Assembly: GCA_903868655.1 (NCBI GenBank)
Contig: CAIPWG010000216.1
Location: forward strand, 1 to 7,113
Direction of reading: 5' to 3'
DNA from: an uncultured Sphingomonadales bacterium
GTDB lineage: Bacteria; Pseudomonadota; Alphaproteobacteria; Sphingomonadales; Sphingomonadaceae
DNA length: 7,113 nt
Shown here: piece by piece, positions 1 through 5,495 of the stretch
Layout of the letters: every line of letters begins with the position of its first letter
Position numbering within the stretch: position 1 is the first letter of the stretch
Notes under the pieces: generated by a model
What the model saw: only the letters and a program-made list of their open reading frames with translations
Database searches by the model: none
What the model was told of the DNA's origin: nothing
Position numbers and translations under genes: made by a program

Positions 1-1
1 C

Positions 2-454
2 ATACCCGTTCGCCTGCGCCGCCTGCCTGGCAATTCCGATCTGCCGTTGCCGGCTTACGCCACTGCTGGCGCCGCCGGGATGGACGTGGTCGCCGCAGAG
101 GATGTGACCCTTGCGCCCGGTGCGCGCCATGCGGTCGCCACTGGTCTGGCCATGGCGATCCCAACCGGGTTCGAGATCCAGGTACGACCACGTTCGGGAT
201 TGGCGCTGAAGCACGGCGTAACGGTGCCCAATACGCCGGGTACGATCGACAGCGATTATCGCGGCGAATTGAAAGTGATCCTGATCAACCACGGCGATGC
301 GCCGTTTGTCGTGACGCGGGGGGACCGCGTGGCGCAACTGGTGCTGGCACCGGTCACGCAAGCGCAGTGGGTCGAGGTCGAGGAGCTGGATGAAACCGTG
401 CGTGGGGACGGCGGATTTGGTTCAACGGGTGGGTTGACCGCGCTGCCGGGGTGA
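2..454 (+). CDS. dut: dUTP diphosphatase (dUTPase), 5' end cut by window edge
   Basis: Trimeric dUTPase, hydrolysing dUTP to dUMP and pyrophosphate; this keeps uracil out of DNA and supplies dUMP for dTMP synthesis in the cytosol. The frame is open from base 2 and shows 150 residues. All five family motifs are present in order, numbered from the first visible codon: AGMDV near 25-29, RPRSG at 62-66, GTIDSDYRG at 80-88 with the expected catalytic Asp at 83 and the uracil-contacting Tyr at 86, RVAQLVL at 109-115, and the C-terminal lid [10 protein letters not shown] at 134-143. Family members usually have only a few to about ten residues before the visible start (VRLRRLP...), so only the start codon and a handful of residues are missing. 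A TTG at 47-49 is in frame but lies inside the conserved N-terminal strand and is not the likely start. The gene is convergent with the lipoprotein gene to its right, with 42 bp between the stops. Confidence 0.96.
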   Translation: MPVRLRRLPGNSDLPLPAYATAGAAGMDVVAAEDVTLAPGARHAVATGLAMAIPTGFEIQVRPRSGLALKHGVTVPNTPGTIDSDYRGELKVILINHGDAPFVVTRGDRVAQLVLAPVTQAQWVEVEELDETVRGDGGFGSTGGLTALPG

Positions 455-460
455 TCCCGT

Positions 461-481
461 GGCGCGCCATTGCGACGCGCC
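461..481. terminator. Possible hairpin between convergent gene ends
   Basis: GGCGCG at 461-466 pairs with CGCGCC at 476-481 around a 9-base loop, lying in the 42-bp gap between the dut stop and the stop of the convergent lipoprotein gene. The position suits a shared transcription end, but no T-tract follows on either side and the stem is only 6 bp. In GC-rich DNA such a stem may also arise by chance. Confidence 0.25.
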
Positions 482-496
482 GCAGGACAACCGCAC

Positions 497-1141
497 TTAC
501 TTCTTCTTTTCGGACGGGATCGAAATCCGCACGGTTTTGCCGCTTTGACCGGGGAACCCGCTGAACAGCGCTTCGACCAGATTGGGCACGACGTACGACA
601 AGTGGTTGGATGGCGAAACGGCCTCTGCCTTGCCTTCGAATACGCGCTGACCGTCGCTGCGACGCTTGATCCGCACATCGATTGCGCTGGTATAGACCGT
701 GGTTACGCTGACATCGTCAAACCATGGGTTGTACAGTCCATAACCCCAACGGTGGCCGTAAAACCCGCCGCCGTAAAATCCGCCACGATAGCCGTGCCAC
801 GGACCCCAATACGGGTCGGGGCCAAACATGCTGACTTTGTCGCGGCCCTTGTCCACGCTGTAATCAAATTCGACGACCAGATCCGATGTCGCCGGATCGC
901 CGGCAACATAGCCCTGCTTGCGCAGCTGTTCGGTTACGAGCGTGGCATATTGGCCGAATTCCAGGCCGCCCGCATTGCGCGGATTTTCGGCAACGACTGC
1001 GAAGCTTTGCCCCGCAGGCGCTGGCAATTCGTGGCTGAAACGCGACACGCTGGCATCGAAAGACTGGGCGCAACCGCCCAGCGCCATAGCCAGTGCTACA
1101 ACCGCAAACCCGCCCATTCGCACTCTTTTTGGCAACGGCAT
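497..1141 (-). CDS. DUF4136-type lipoprotein
   Basis: Predicted secreted lipoprotein of 214 residues; molecular function unknown. The N-terminus is a short basic region (KRVR), then a hydrophobic stretch ending in the lipobox L-G-G-C with the lipidated Cys at residue 24. The next residue is Ala, not Asp, which by the E. coli rule favours the outer membrane. The remainder resembles DUF4136: a strand-rich half with SDLVVEFDYSV, a Gly/Tyr/Trp-rich stretch at about residues 111-140, then a conserved-looking second half with DVRIKRRSDGQRVFEG and VPNLVEALFSGFPG; it ends in three lysines. The start at 1141 is preferred because AGGGAG sits 8 bases upstream; an in-frame ATG at 1168 would add 9 residues before the signal peptide and has no spaced Shine-Dalgarno. 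The gene lies downstream of trpS on the same strand but after 170 bp holding possible control sites, so it probably has its own promoter. Family assignment comes from recalled sequence style, not a search. Confidence 0.85.
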   Translation of the reverse strand: MPLPKRVRMGGFAVVALAMALGGCAQSFDASVSRFSHELPAPAGQSFAVVAENPRNAGGLEFGQYATLVTEQLRKQGYVAGDPATSDLVVEFDYSVDKGRDKVSMFGPDPYWGPWHGYRGGFYGGGFYGHRWGYGLYNPWFDDVSVTTVYTSAIDVRIKRRSDGQRVFEGKAEAVSPSNHLSYVVPNLVEALFSGFPGQSGKTVRISIPSEKKK

Positions 1142-1149
1142 GTCAAAAA

Positions 1150-1155
1150 CTCCCT
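1150..1155 (-). promoter_or_regulatory. Ribosome binding site of the DUF4136 lipoprotein gene
   Basis: On the - strand AGGGAG lies 8 bases before the ATG at 1141. It is the clearest Shine-Dalgarno in the window and decides the start in favour of 1141 over the upstream ATG at 1168. Confidence 0.75.
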
Positions 1156-1229
1156 GCCGTCTCGGCATCCCCAGCCGAGCCGGATTGATGTGCGCCCTTG
1201 TGCACCCTGCCAGTCTGGCTCCAACCGGC

Positions 1230-1245
1230 TGAACGCGGGTTGAAC
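1230..1245 (-). promoter_or_regulatory. Tandem GTTCA repeat, 11-bp period, upstream of lipoprotein gene
   Basis: On the - strand GTTCA occurs at 1245-1241 and again at 1234-1230, exactly 11 bp apart, about 90-105 bp before the lipoprotein start. Same-face direct repeats at one helical turn are the usual layout of OmpR-family response-regulator sites. A weak promoter-like pair lies just downstream: TTGGAG at 1224-1219 and ACAAGG at 1201-1196, spaced by 17. The regulator is not identified. Confidence 0.35.
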
Positions 1246-1261
1246 ATCGGCCCGGGCGCCG

Positions 1262-1281
1262 TCATGCACCTTGGTGCATGA
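1262..1281. repeat. Near-perfect palindrome between trpS and lipoprotein gene
   Basis: Nine bases TCATGCACC (1262-1270) are followed by TT and their exact reverse complement GGTGCATGA (1273-1281). A second pairing, CGCCG at 1257-1261 with CGGCG at 1288-1292, could extend the stem past a 6-base bulge. It lies about 30 bp beyond the trpS stop. As RNA it could end or protect the trpS transcript, though no T-tract follows; as DNA it could be an operator for the lipoprotein gene. The sequence alone does not decide. Confidence 0.5.
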
Positions 1282-1311
1282 TGTGCACGGCGGCGTATGC
1301 CTTGGCTAGCC

Positions 1312-2331
1312 TCAAGATGTCACAAGGCCGAGCGCGGCGTACGTTTTGTCGAGAGTGGGTCGTGACAGCGCACGCGCCTTCTCGGCACCGCGGGCCAGTA
1401 TCGCATTGAGCGTTGCCTGATCTTCTCGCAACGACCGATAGCGCGCAGCAATCGGGGCAAGCCGGTCGATCAGCAATTCACCCAGCGCGGGTTTGAACTG
1501 GCCAAATCCCTGACCGCCGAATTCGCTCAACACCGAAGCGACATCGCGGCCTGCCATTGCCGCGTAAATCCCCACCAGATTGCGCGCTTCGGCCCGGCCG
1601 TCGAGACCGGCGGCTTCGCTGGGCAGGGGTTCGGGGTCGGTGCGCGCTTTTTTCACCTTCTGCATGATCGCGTCAGCATCGTCGGTCAGATTGATCCGGC
1701 TCTGGTCTGAAGGGTCGGACTTGCTCATCTTGGCACTGCCATCGCGCAAGCTCATGATGCGGGCGGCTTCGGGCGGGATGATCGGATCGGGCAGGGTGAA
1801 CACCGGGGCGGCTTCGCTGGCGAAATCGTTGTTGAATTTCTGCGCAATGTCGCGCGCCAGTTCGAGGTGCTGTTTCTGGTCTTCGCCAACCGGCACATGG
1901 GTTGCCTGGTACAACAGCACATCGGCCGCCTGCAGCACGGGATATGTGAACAGCGCCACCGACGCACCTTCGCGGTTCTTGCCCGCTTTGTCCTTCCACT
2001 GGGTCATGCGGTTGAGCCAACCCATCCGCGCGGTGCCATTGAGCAGCCATTGCATTTCGGCATGGGCGGGTACTTGCGCCTGGTTGAACAGTACCGAGCG
2101 ATCGGGATCGATCCCGCAAGCCACAAGTGCGGCCACCATTTCGCGCGTACTGGCGGCAAGGTCGGCCGGCACGTGCGGCATCGAAATGGCGTGGAGATCG
2201 GCCAGGAAGTAAAGACAGGTCGCGCCCTTGGCGGTCCATTCATCCTGCATCGCCACCCAGTTGCGGATCGCGCCCAGATAATTGCCGAGGTGCAGATTGC
2301 CGGTGGGCTGAATGCCGGAAACGATACGCAT
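1312..2331 (-). CDS. trpS: Tryptophanyl-tRNA synthetase
   Basis: Class I aminoacyl-tRNA synthetase charging tRNA-Trp with tryptophan using ATP, in the cytosol. The 339-residue product has the normal length of bacterial TrpRS. The N-terminal ATP-binding motif reads PTGNLHLGNY at residues 9-18 (the HIGH-type signature), the Rossmann-fold core carries GEDQKQHLELARD at 149-161, and the second signature KMSKS is at 201-205. The start ATG at 2331 gives the canonical opening MRIVSGIQPTG. The frame stays open upstream to 2499, but that extension overlaps murJ and has no family resemblance. The Shine-Dalgarno is weak (AAGG about 11 bases upstream). The gene begins 25 bp after the murJ stop on the same strand, so it is probably cotranscribed with murJ and perhaps secB. 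No key residue appears to be missing. Confidence 0.97.
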   Translation of the reverse strand: MRIVSGIQPTGNLHLGNYLGAIRNWVAMQDEWTAKGATCLYFLADLHAISMPHVPADLAASTREMVAALVACGIDPDRSVLFNQAQVPAHAEMQWLLNGTARMGWLNRMTQWKDKAGKNREGASVALFTYPVLQAADVLLYQATHVPVGEDQKQHLELARDIAQKFNNDFASEAAPVFTLPDPIIPPEAARIMSLRDGSAKMSKSDPSDQSRINLTDDADAIMQKVKKARTDPEPLPSEAAGLDGRAEARNLVGIYAAMAGRDVASVLSEFGGQGFGQFKPALGELLIDRLAPIAARYRSLREDQATLNAILARGAEKARALSRPTLDKTYAALGLVTS

Positions 2332-2356
2332 GGACAGGAAAACCTTGTGGGTTGGA

Positions 2357-3922
2357 TCAGCGGCGACGCCGCAACAAAAGGGCGATGTCATCGCGGGAGA
2401 AGGCACCCATGATGATCGTTGCCAGGCCATAAACCAGCATTCCGCCTGAAACCAGCGCGGCCAGTGCGCCAAACCGCATGAACCATGTGCCATGGACATA
2501 AGGTGTGATCAGCATTTGTCCGCGCCACAGCACGGCGCCCATGGCGAGTGCTGCCAGCACCAGCCTGGGCGCGCGGCGCCGCAATCGGCGGTCGGCGATA
2601 AAATGCCCGCGTCGCACCAGCCGGTGATACAGCATCCAGACGTTGACCGTCGATGCGATCGCCGTTGCCAGCGGGGGACCGACATGGCGCAACGGCACGA
2701 TCAGGATAAGATTGCCCACCAGATTGATCGCGATCGAAATCATCGCGAAACGCACCGGCGTGGTCGTGTCCTGCCGCGCGTAAAACCCGGGCGTCAGCAC
2801 TTTGACCAGAATATAGCTGGGCAGGCCGATCGAAAAGGCTGCCAGCGCCTGCGCAGTGAAATGCGTGTCGGCTGCGGTATAGCGCCCATAGCCGAACAGC
2901 GCCGCCGCGATCGGTTCTCCGCAAACAACCAGCGCCACGGTCGCGGGCAGGGTCAGCAAAAGCGCGAGTTCCATTCCCCGGTTTTGCGTATCGAGCGCGG
3001 CCAGATCGTCGCCTGCGCCCAATTGCCGCGAAATCGTAGGCAGCAGGACCGTCCCAAGCCCGATACCGATCAACCCAAGCGGCAACTGGTTCAATCGGTC
3101 GGCCATGTAGATATACGTTACCGAGCCATGGTTGAGCAGCGATGCTGCCAACGCCGAAGAGATCACCAGATTGATCTGCGCCGCACCCGCACCCGCCGCG
3201 GCCGGCACGATCAGCGCCATCAGCCGCCGTACATCGGGAAGGAGCCGGGGCAGGCGAAGCCGCAAACTGATCCCGTTTTGCCAGCATGACCAGCCCAGCC
3301 ACGCCAGTTGCAACGCGCCCGAAACCGATACGGCGATCGCCTGGTTGCGTGCGGTCGCCATCGAATCATGGGTGTGAAACACCACGAGCGCAAAAATCAG
3401 TGTCAGATTCAGCAGGATGGGGGCTGCGGCGTTGACCCAGAATTTGTGCAGCGAGTTCAGAATGCCGCCAAACAGCGATACCAGGCTGATAAGCATCAGA
3501 TAGGGGATCGTCAGCCGTGACAGCATGACCGCAAAGGCGAATTGCGCCGGGCTGACCCCGTTGAACCCGCCCGACAAGACGAGCGTGACCGGCCAGGCGC
3601 CCAATTCGAGCGCCACGGTCATCAGCAACAGCACCGGCAACAGCACGGCTTGCGCCTGCTCGGCAAAGACGATGCCATCGCGCAGCCCGTTGCCTTGCGG
3701 GTCAGCAACTTTCTGGTTGAACATCGGGATAAAGGCCGAGGCAAAGGCGCCTTCGGCAAACAGCGCGCGAAACATGTTGGGCAGGCGAAACGCGATCAAA
3801 AACGCGTCAGACGCAAAGCTTGCCCCGACAAAGCGCGCAAACAGGCTGTCGCGGACCAGCCCGAGCACGCGGCTGACCAAAGTCAGCCCGCCGATCGTTC
3901 CGGTCGCCTTTAAAAGGTTCAT
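2357..3922 (-). CDS. murJ: Lipid II flippase MurJ (MviN)
   Basis: Inner-membrane flippase of the MOP superfamily that moves lipid II to the periplasmic face for peptidoglycan synthesis. At 521 residues it has full family length, with many hydrophobic segments along its whole length, as expected for about 14 membrane helices. The N-terminus is typical, opening MNLLKATG. Residues that line the cavity of E. coli MurJ are present at matching positions: R18, R24, D39 and R52, and the ADR motif puts R276 where E. coli has R270. FAEGAF at 55-60 is also conserved. The ATG at 3922 gives the canonical N-terminus, but I see no clear Shine-Dalgarno in the 18 bases between it and the upstream inverted repeat. 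The gene lies 58 bp downstream of secB and 25 bp upstream of trpS, all on one strand, so it is likely part of a secB-murJ-trpS operon. Confidence 0.97.
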   Translation of the reverse strand: MNLLKATGTIGGLTLVSRVLGLVRDSLFARFVGASFASDAFLIAFRLPNMFRALFAEGAFASAFIPMFNQKVADPQGNGLRDGIVFAEQAQAVLLPVLLLMTVALELGAWPVTLVLSGGFNGVSPAQFAFAVMLSRLTIPYLMLISLVSLFGGILNSLHKFWVNAAAPILLNLTLIFALVVFHTHDSMATARNQAIAVSVSGALQLAWLGWSCWQNGISLRLRLPRLLPDVRRLMALIVPAAAGAGAAQINLVISSALAASLLNHGSVTYIYMADRLNQLPLGLIGIGLGTVLLPTISRQLGAGDDLAALDTQNRGMELALLLTLPATVALVVCGEPIAAALFGYGRYTAADTHFTAQALAAFSIGLPSYILVKVLTPGFYARQDTTTPVRFAMISIAINLVGNLILIVPLRHVGPPLATAIASTVNVWMLYHRLVRRGHFIADRRLRRRAPRLVLAALAMGAVLWRGQMLITPYVHGTWFMRFGALAALVSGGMLVYGLATIIMGAFSRDDIALLLRRRR

Positions 3923-3940
3923 CGCGCTGGCCGTGGGGTG

Positions 3941-3971
3941 GAACCCGGCAGTGTCATGCGCTGCCGGGTTC
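3941..3971 (-). repeat. Perfect 11-bp inverted repeat in the secB-murJ gap
   Basis: GAACCCGGCAG at 3941-3951 and its exact reverse complement CTGCCGGGTTC at 3961-3971 flank a 9-base spacer. In the secB-murJ transcript this forms a stable GC-rich hairpin starting about 10 bases after the secB stop and ending 18 bases before the murJ ATG. No run of U follows, so a classical Rho-independent terminator is not supported. An intercistronic element that protects the upstream message, partly attenuates, or limits murJ translation is possible. Confidence 0.65.
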
Positions 3972-3980
3972 GAACCATGA

Positions 3981-4520
3981 TCAGGCTTCGCCTTGCGGGT
4001 TGGCCACGGCGGCTGCTACTGCATCGGCCTGCTGCTGTTGCAATTGCGCGAAATACAGGCCGTTGAAATCAATCGGTTCCAGCATCAGCGGCGGGAAACC
4101 GGCATCGCGCACAGCGTCGGCGACAATGCGGCGCGCAAACGGGAACAGCAGGCGGGGCGCTTCGGCGAACAGGAACGGATGTGCCTGATCGTCGGGAACA
4201 TTGCGCATCGCCAGCAGGCCGCAAAACGCCAGCTCCACGATATAGGCGACGCCTTGCGAGGTTTTCGAATTGGCGCGAATCTTCAGTTCGATTTCGTGCA
4301 CATCGGCACCAAATGAACGCGCTGCGATGTTGAATTCCACCGCCAGCTCGGGGGTTTCGGCCCACTGGAAGCTGTCGGGGGCATTGGGATTTTCAACCGA
4401 AAGGTCTTTCACATACTGCGAAATGAACCCGATTGCGGGGCTGGTGTCTTCACCGTTTGCCGCCGGGCCGCCCGGTGCATCCAGATTGAGGGTGCTGATG
4501 ATATTGCCTTCGTCGGCCAT
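3981..4520 (-). CDS. secB: Protein-export chaperone SecB
   Basis: Cytosolic tetrameric chaperone that keeps precursor proteins unfolded and hands them to SecA for Sec export. From the ATG at 4520 the product is 179 residues, longer than the E. coli protein (about 155) but usual for alphaproteobacteria because of an acidic N-terminal extension and a Gln/Ala-rich C-terminal tail (LQQQQ onward). The core is well conserved: ISQYVKDLSVENPNAP, then VEFNIAARSF, YIVELAFCGLL, the FPFARRIVADAVRDAGFPPL segment and LEPIDFNGLY. The start MADEGN is chosen because it matches family N-termini and leaves room for a leader after the proposed promoter. An ATG at 4535 would add only MKARS and would lie about 12 bases from the likely transcript start. 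Neither start has a strong Shine-Dalgarno. It is probably the first gene of a leftward operon with murJ and trpS, and is divergent from the Tim44-like gene. Confidence 0.96.
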   Translation of the reverse strand: MADEGNIISTLNLDAPGGPAANGEDTSPAIGFISQYVKDLSVENPNAPDSFQWAETPELAVEFNIAARSFGADVHEIELKIRANSKTSQGVAYIVELAFCGLLAMRNVPDDQAHPFLFAEAPRLLFPFARRIVADAVRDAGFPPLMLEPIDFNGLYFAQLQQQQADAVAAAVANPQGEA

Positions 4521-4553
4521 GGAGCGTGCTTTCATGGAAAGTGGATGGGCGCG

Positions 4554-4582
4554 CGCCTAGCACTTGCGCCCGGTATCGGCAA
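4554..4582 (-). promoter_or_regulatory. Candidate secB promoter
   Basis: On the - strand TTGCCG (4582-4577) and TAGGCG (4559-4554) are separated by 17 bases, with TGC just before the -10-like box. The predicted transcript start would fall near 4547, leaving about 26 bases before the ATG at 4520. The boxes match the general sigma-70 pattern only in part, but GC-shifted -10 boxes of this kind are common in sphingomonads as I recall them. Confidence 0.4.
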
Positions 4583-4699
4583 CCGATGGCAATGGCCCTG
4601 TTTGAAGTGGGGTTGGCGTCAGGTCGGGCAGACGTGCTTACCCCAAAGGGCTTTTTCCCTCCGGAATCTGCAACAATACGCTGTCCATCGGTTGTTCAT

Positions 4700-4728
4700 T
4701 TGTAAATCGTATCTATCTCGGGCAATAT
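4700..4728 (+). promoter_or_regulatory. Candidate promoter of the Tim44-mltA-Smr operon
   Basis: TTGTAA at 4700-4705 and CAATAT at 4723-4728 are 17 bases apart, inside an AT-rich patch (about 4690-4730) that stands out from the GC-rich surroundings. The predicted transcript would start near 4735 and have a leader of about 60 bases before the GTG at 4798. The rest of the 277-bp divergent gap (4521-4797) shows no convincing gene or RNA. Confidence 0.4.
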
Positions 4729-4797
4729 AAGGTTTGGCGTCGGAAAACGGCAGGTGATTCCTGCTCTGTTGTCGGCCAGCGATGCGGGAATTGGCGT

Positions 4798-5488
4798 GTG
4801 ATTATAGAAATTGTCATCCTGGGTATGATCGCCGTATTTTTGGGCCTGCGGCTTTATGCCGTGCTTGGTCGACGCCCGGAGGACAGCGATGAACCGCTGC
4901 GTCGTCGTCTGGAGGCGGCCGATCCGCAAGCAACCCCACGCGCCATGTCGTCTAAGTTGCCTTCAAAGCTGGCTGAAAAGGCCCCGCTGACATCGCGCGG
5001 CCCAGCCGCCGCGGCCGAACCGGCAGGCTTTGAGGCAGGCGCCGAAGCCGGCATTCGCGCGCTGGTCGCCGCAGACCGCCGGTTCGATGTGACGCTGTTT
5101 CTCACCGGCGCCAAATCGGCCTATGGAATGGTGCTCGATGCGTTCTGGCGCGGAGACAAAGACGCGTTGGCACAACTTTTGCGAACGCGCGGTCTACGAC
5201 GAATTCGCCGGTGCGATCGACACGCGCACCACTGCGGGTGAAACCATTGATGCGCGGCTGATCCGGGTTAACGAGGCCCGCATCGTCACGGCTGAGTTCA
5301 CCGCGCCCGTTGCGCGCATCGCAGTGCGCTTTGTTGCCGATATCGCGACAGTAACACGCAACGGCGAAGGCGCCGTGGTAGCCGGTTCGCTCAACGATGC
5401 GATCGAAAGCCGCGACTTGTGGACGTTCACCCGCGACCTGACTTCGCGCGATCCCGACTGGCAACTCGACGAAACCGATCTGGGCTGA
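4798..5488 (+). pseudogene. Tim44-like (Tim44/TimA family) membrane-anchored protein, split by a +1 frameshift
   Basis: Bacterial relative of the mitochondrial import factor Tim44; its role in bacteria is not firmly known, and a membrane-bound adaptor is the usual proposal. A GTG start at 4798, with GGGAA 7 bases upstream, gives an N-terminal membrane segment (about residues 1-23, MIIEIVILGM...), an Ala/Pro-rich linker (about 30-77) and the first part of the Tim44-like domain up to L127 (codon 5176-5178). At the T run 5177-5180 the reading frame shifts. The first frame then gives 20 unrelated, Arg-rich residues and stops at 5239-5241. The second frame continues from TGC at 5180 with CERAVYDEFAGAIDTRT and runs to a stop at 5486-5488, keeping VAGSLNDAIESRDLWTFTRDL and DPDWQLDETD near its end. 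Removing one T gives 229 residues, normal for the family. No other lesion is visible, so this is a recent mutation or a sequencing error. It is likely the first gene of the operon with mltA. Confidence 0.85.
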
Positions 5489-5495
5489 TTTTTTT
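5489..5495 (+). other. Run of seven T replacing a Shine-Dalgarno before mltA
   Basis: The whole gap between the Tim44-frame stop (5486-5488) and the proposed mltA GTG (5496) is T7. There is no purine-rich ribosome site, so mltA translation probably relies on termination at the Tim44 stop and reinitiation, or on U-rich binding by ribosomal protein S1. A miscount of T here would not change the mltA frame downstream of the GTG. Confidence 0.45.

Noticed and set aside
470..1243. Open frame of 257 codons on the + strand across the lipoprotein gene
   Set aside because: It is the mirror of the DUF4136 gene, with no family-like segment, no ribosome site and an unusual composition. The - strand frame has a lipobox and a strong Shine-Dalgarno.
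2332..2499. Upstream extension of the trpS frame by 56 codons
   Set aside because: It overlaps the end of murJ, is rich in Trp, Met and Ser with no family similarity, and the canonical TrpRS N-terminus begins at 2331.
2388..3302. Open frames of 265-304 codons on both strands within murJ
   Set aside because: They lie inside murJ in other frames, are rich in Arg/Ala/Gly or Gln/Arg, and show no domain. MurJ matches its family along the full length.
3967..3976. GGTTCGAACC, resembling a tRNA T-arm
   Set aside because: A tRNA needs a 5-bp T-stem around a TTCNANN loop plus other arms. The flanking bases do not pair that way and no cloverleaf can be built; it is part of the intercistronic inverted repeat.
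4646..4663. AAAGGG-CTTTTT-CCCT as a terminator in the divergent gap
   Set aside because: The stem is only about 4 bp, the T run is in the loop rather than after the stem, and no gene ends here.
4545..4797. Small open frames in the secB/Tim44 divergent gap (for example 4545-4730 on the + strand)
   Set aside because: They lack a ribosome site, start within the likely secB promoter region, and encode no recognisable protein.
5160..5182. Programmed +1 frameshift of the prfB type at CUU-U in the Tim44-like gene
   Set aside because: The slip tetramer fits, but there is no in-frame stop after it and no AGGGGG-like Shine-Dalgarno just upstream. A simple base insertion or sequencing error explains it better.
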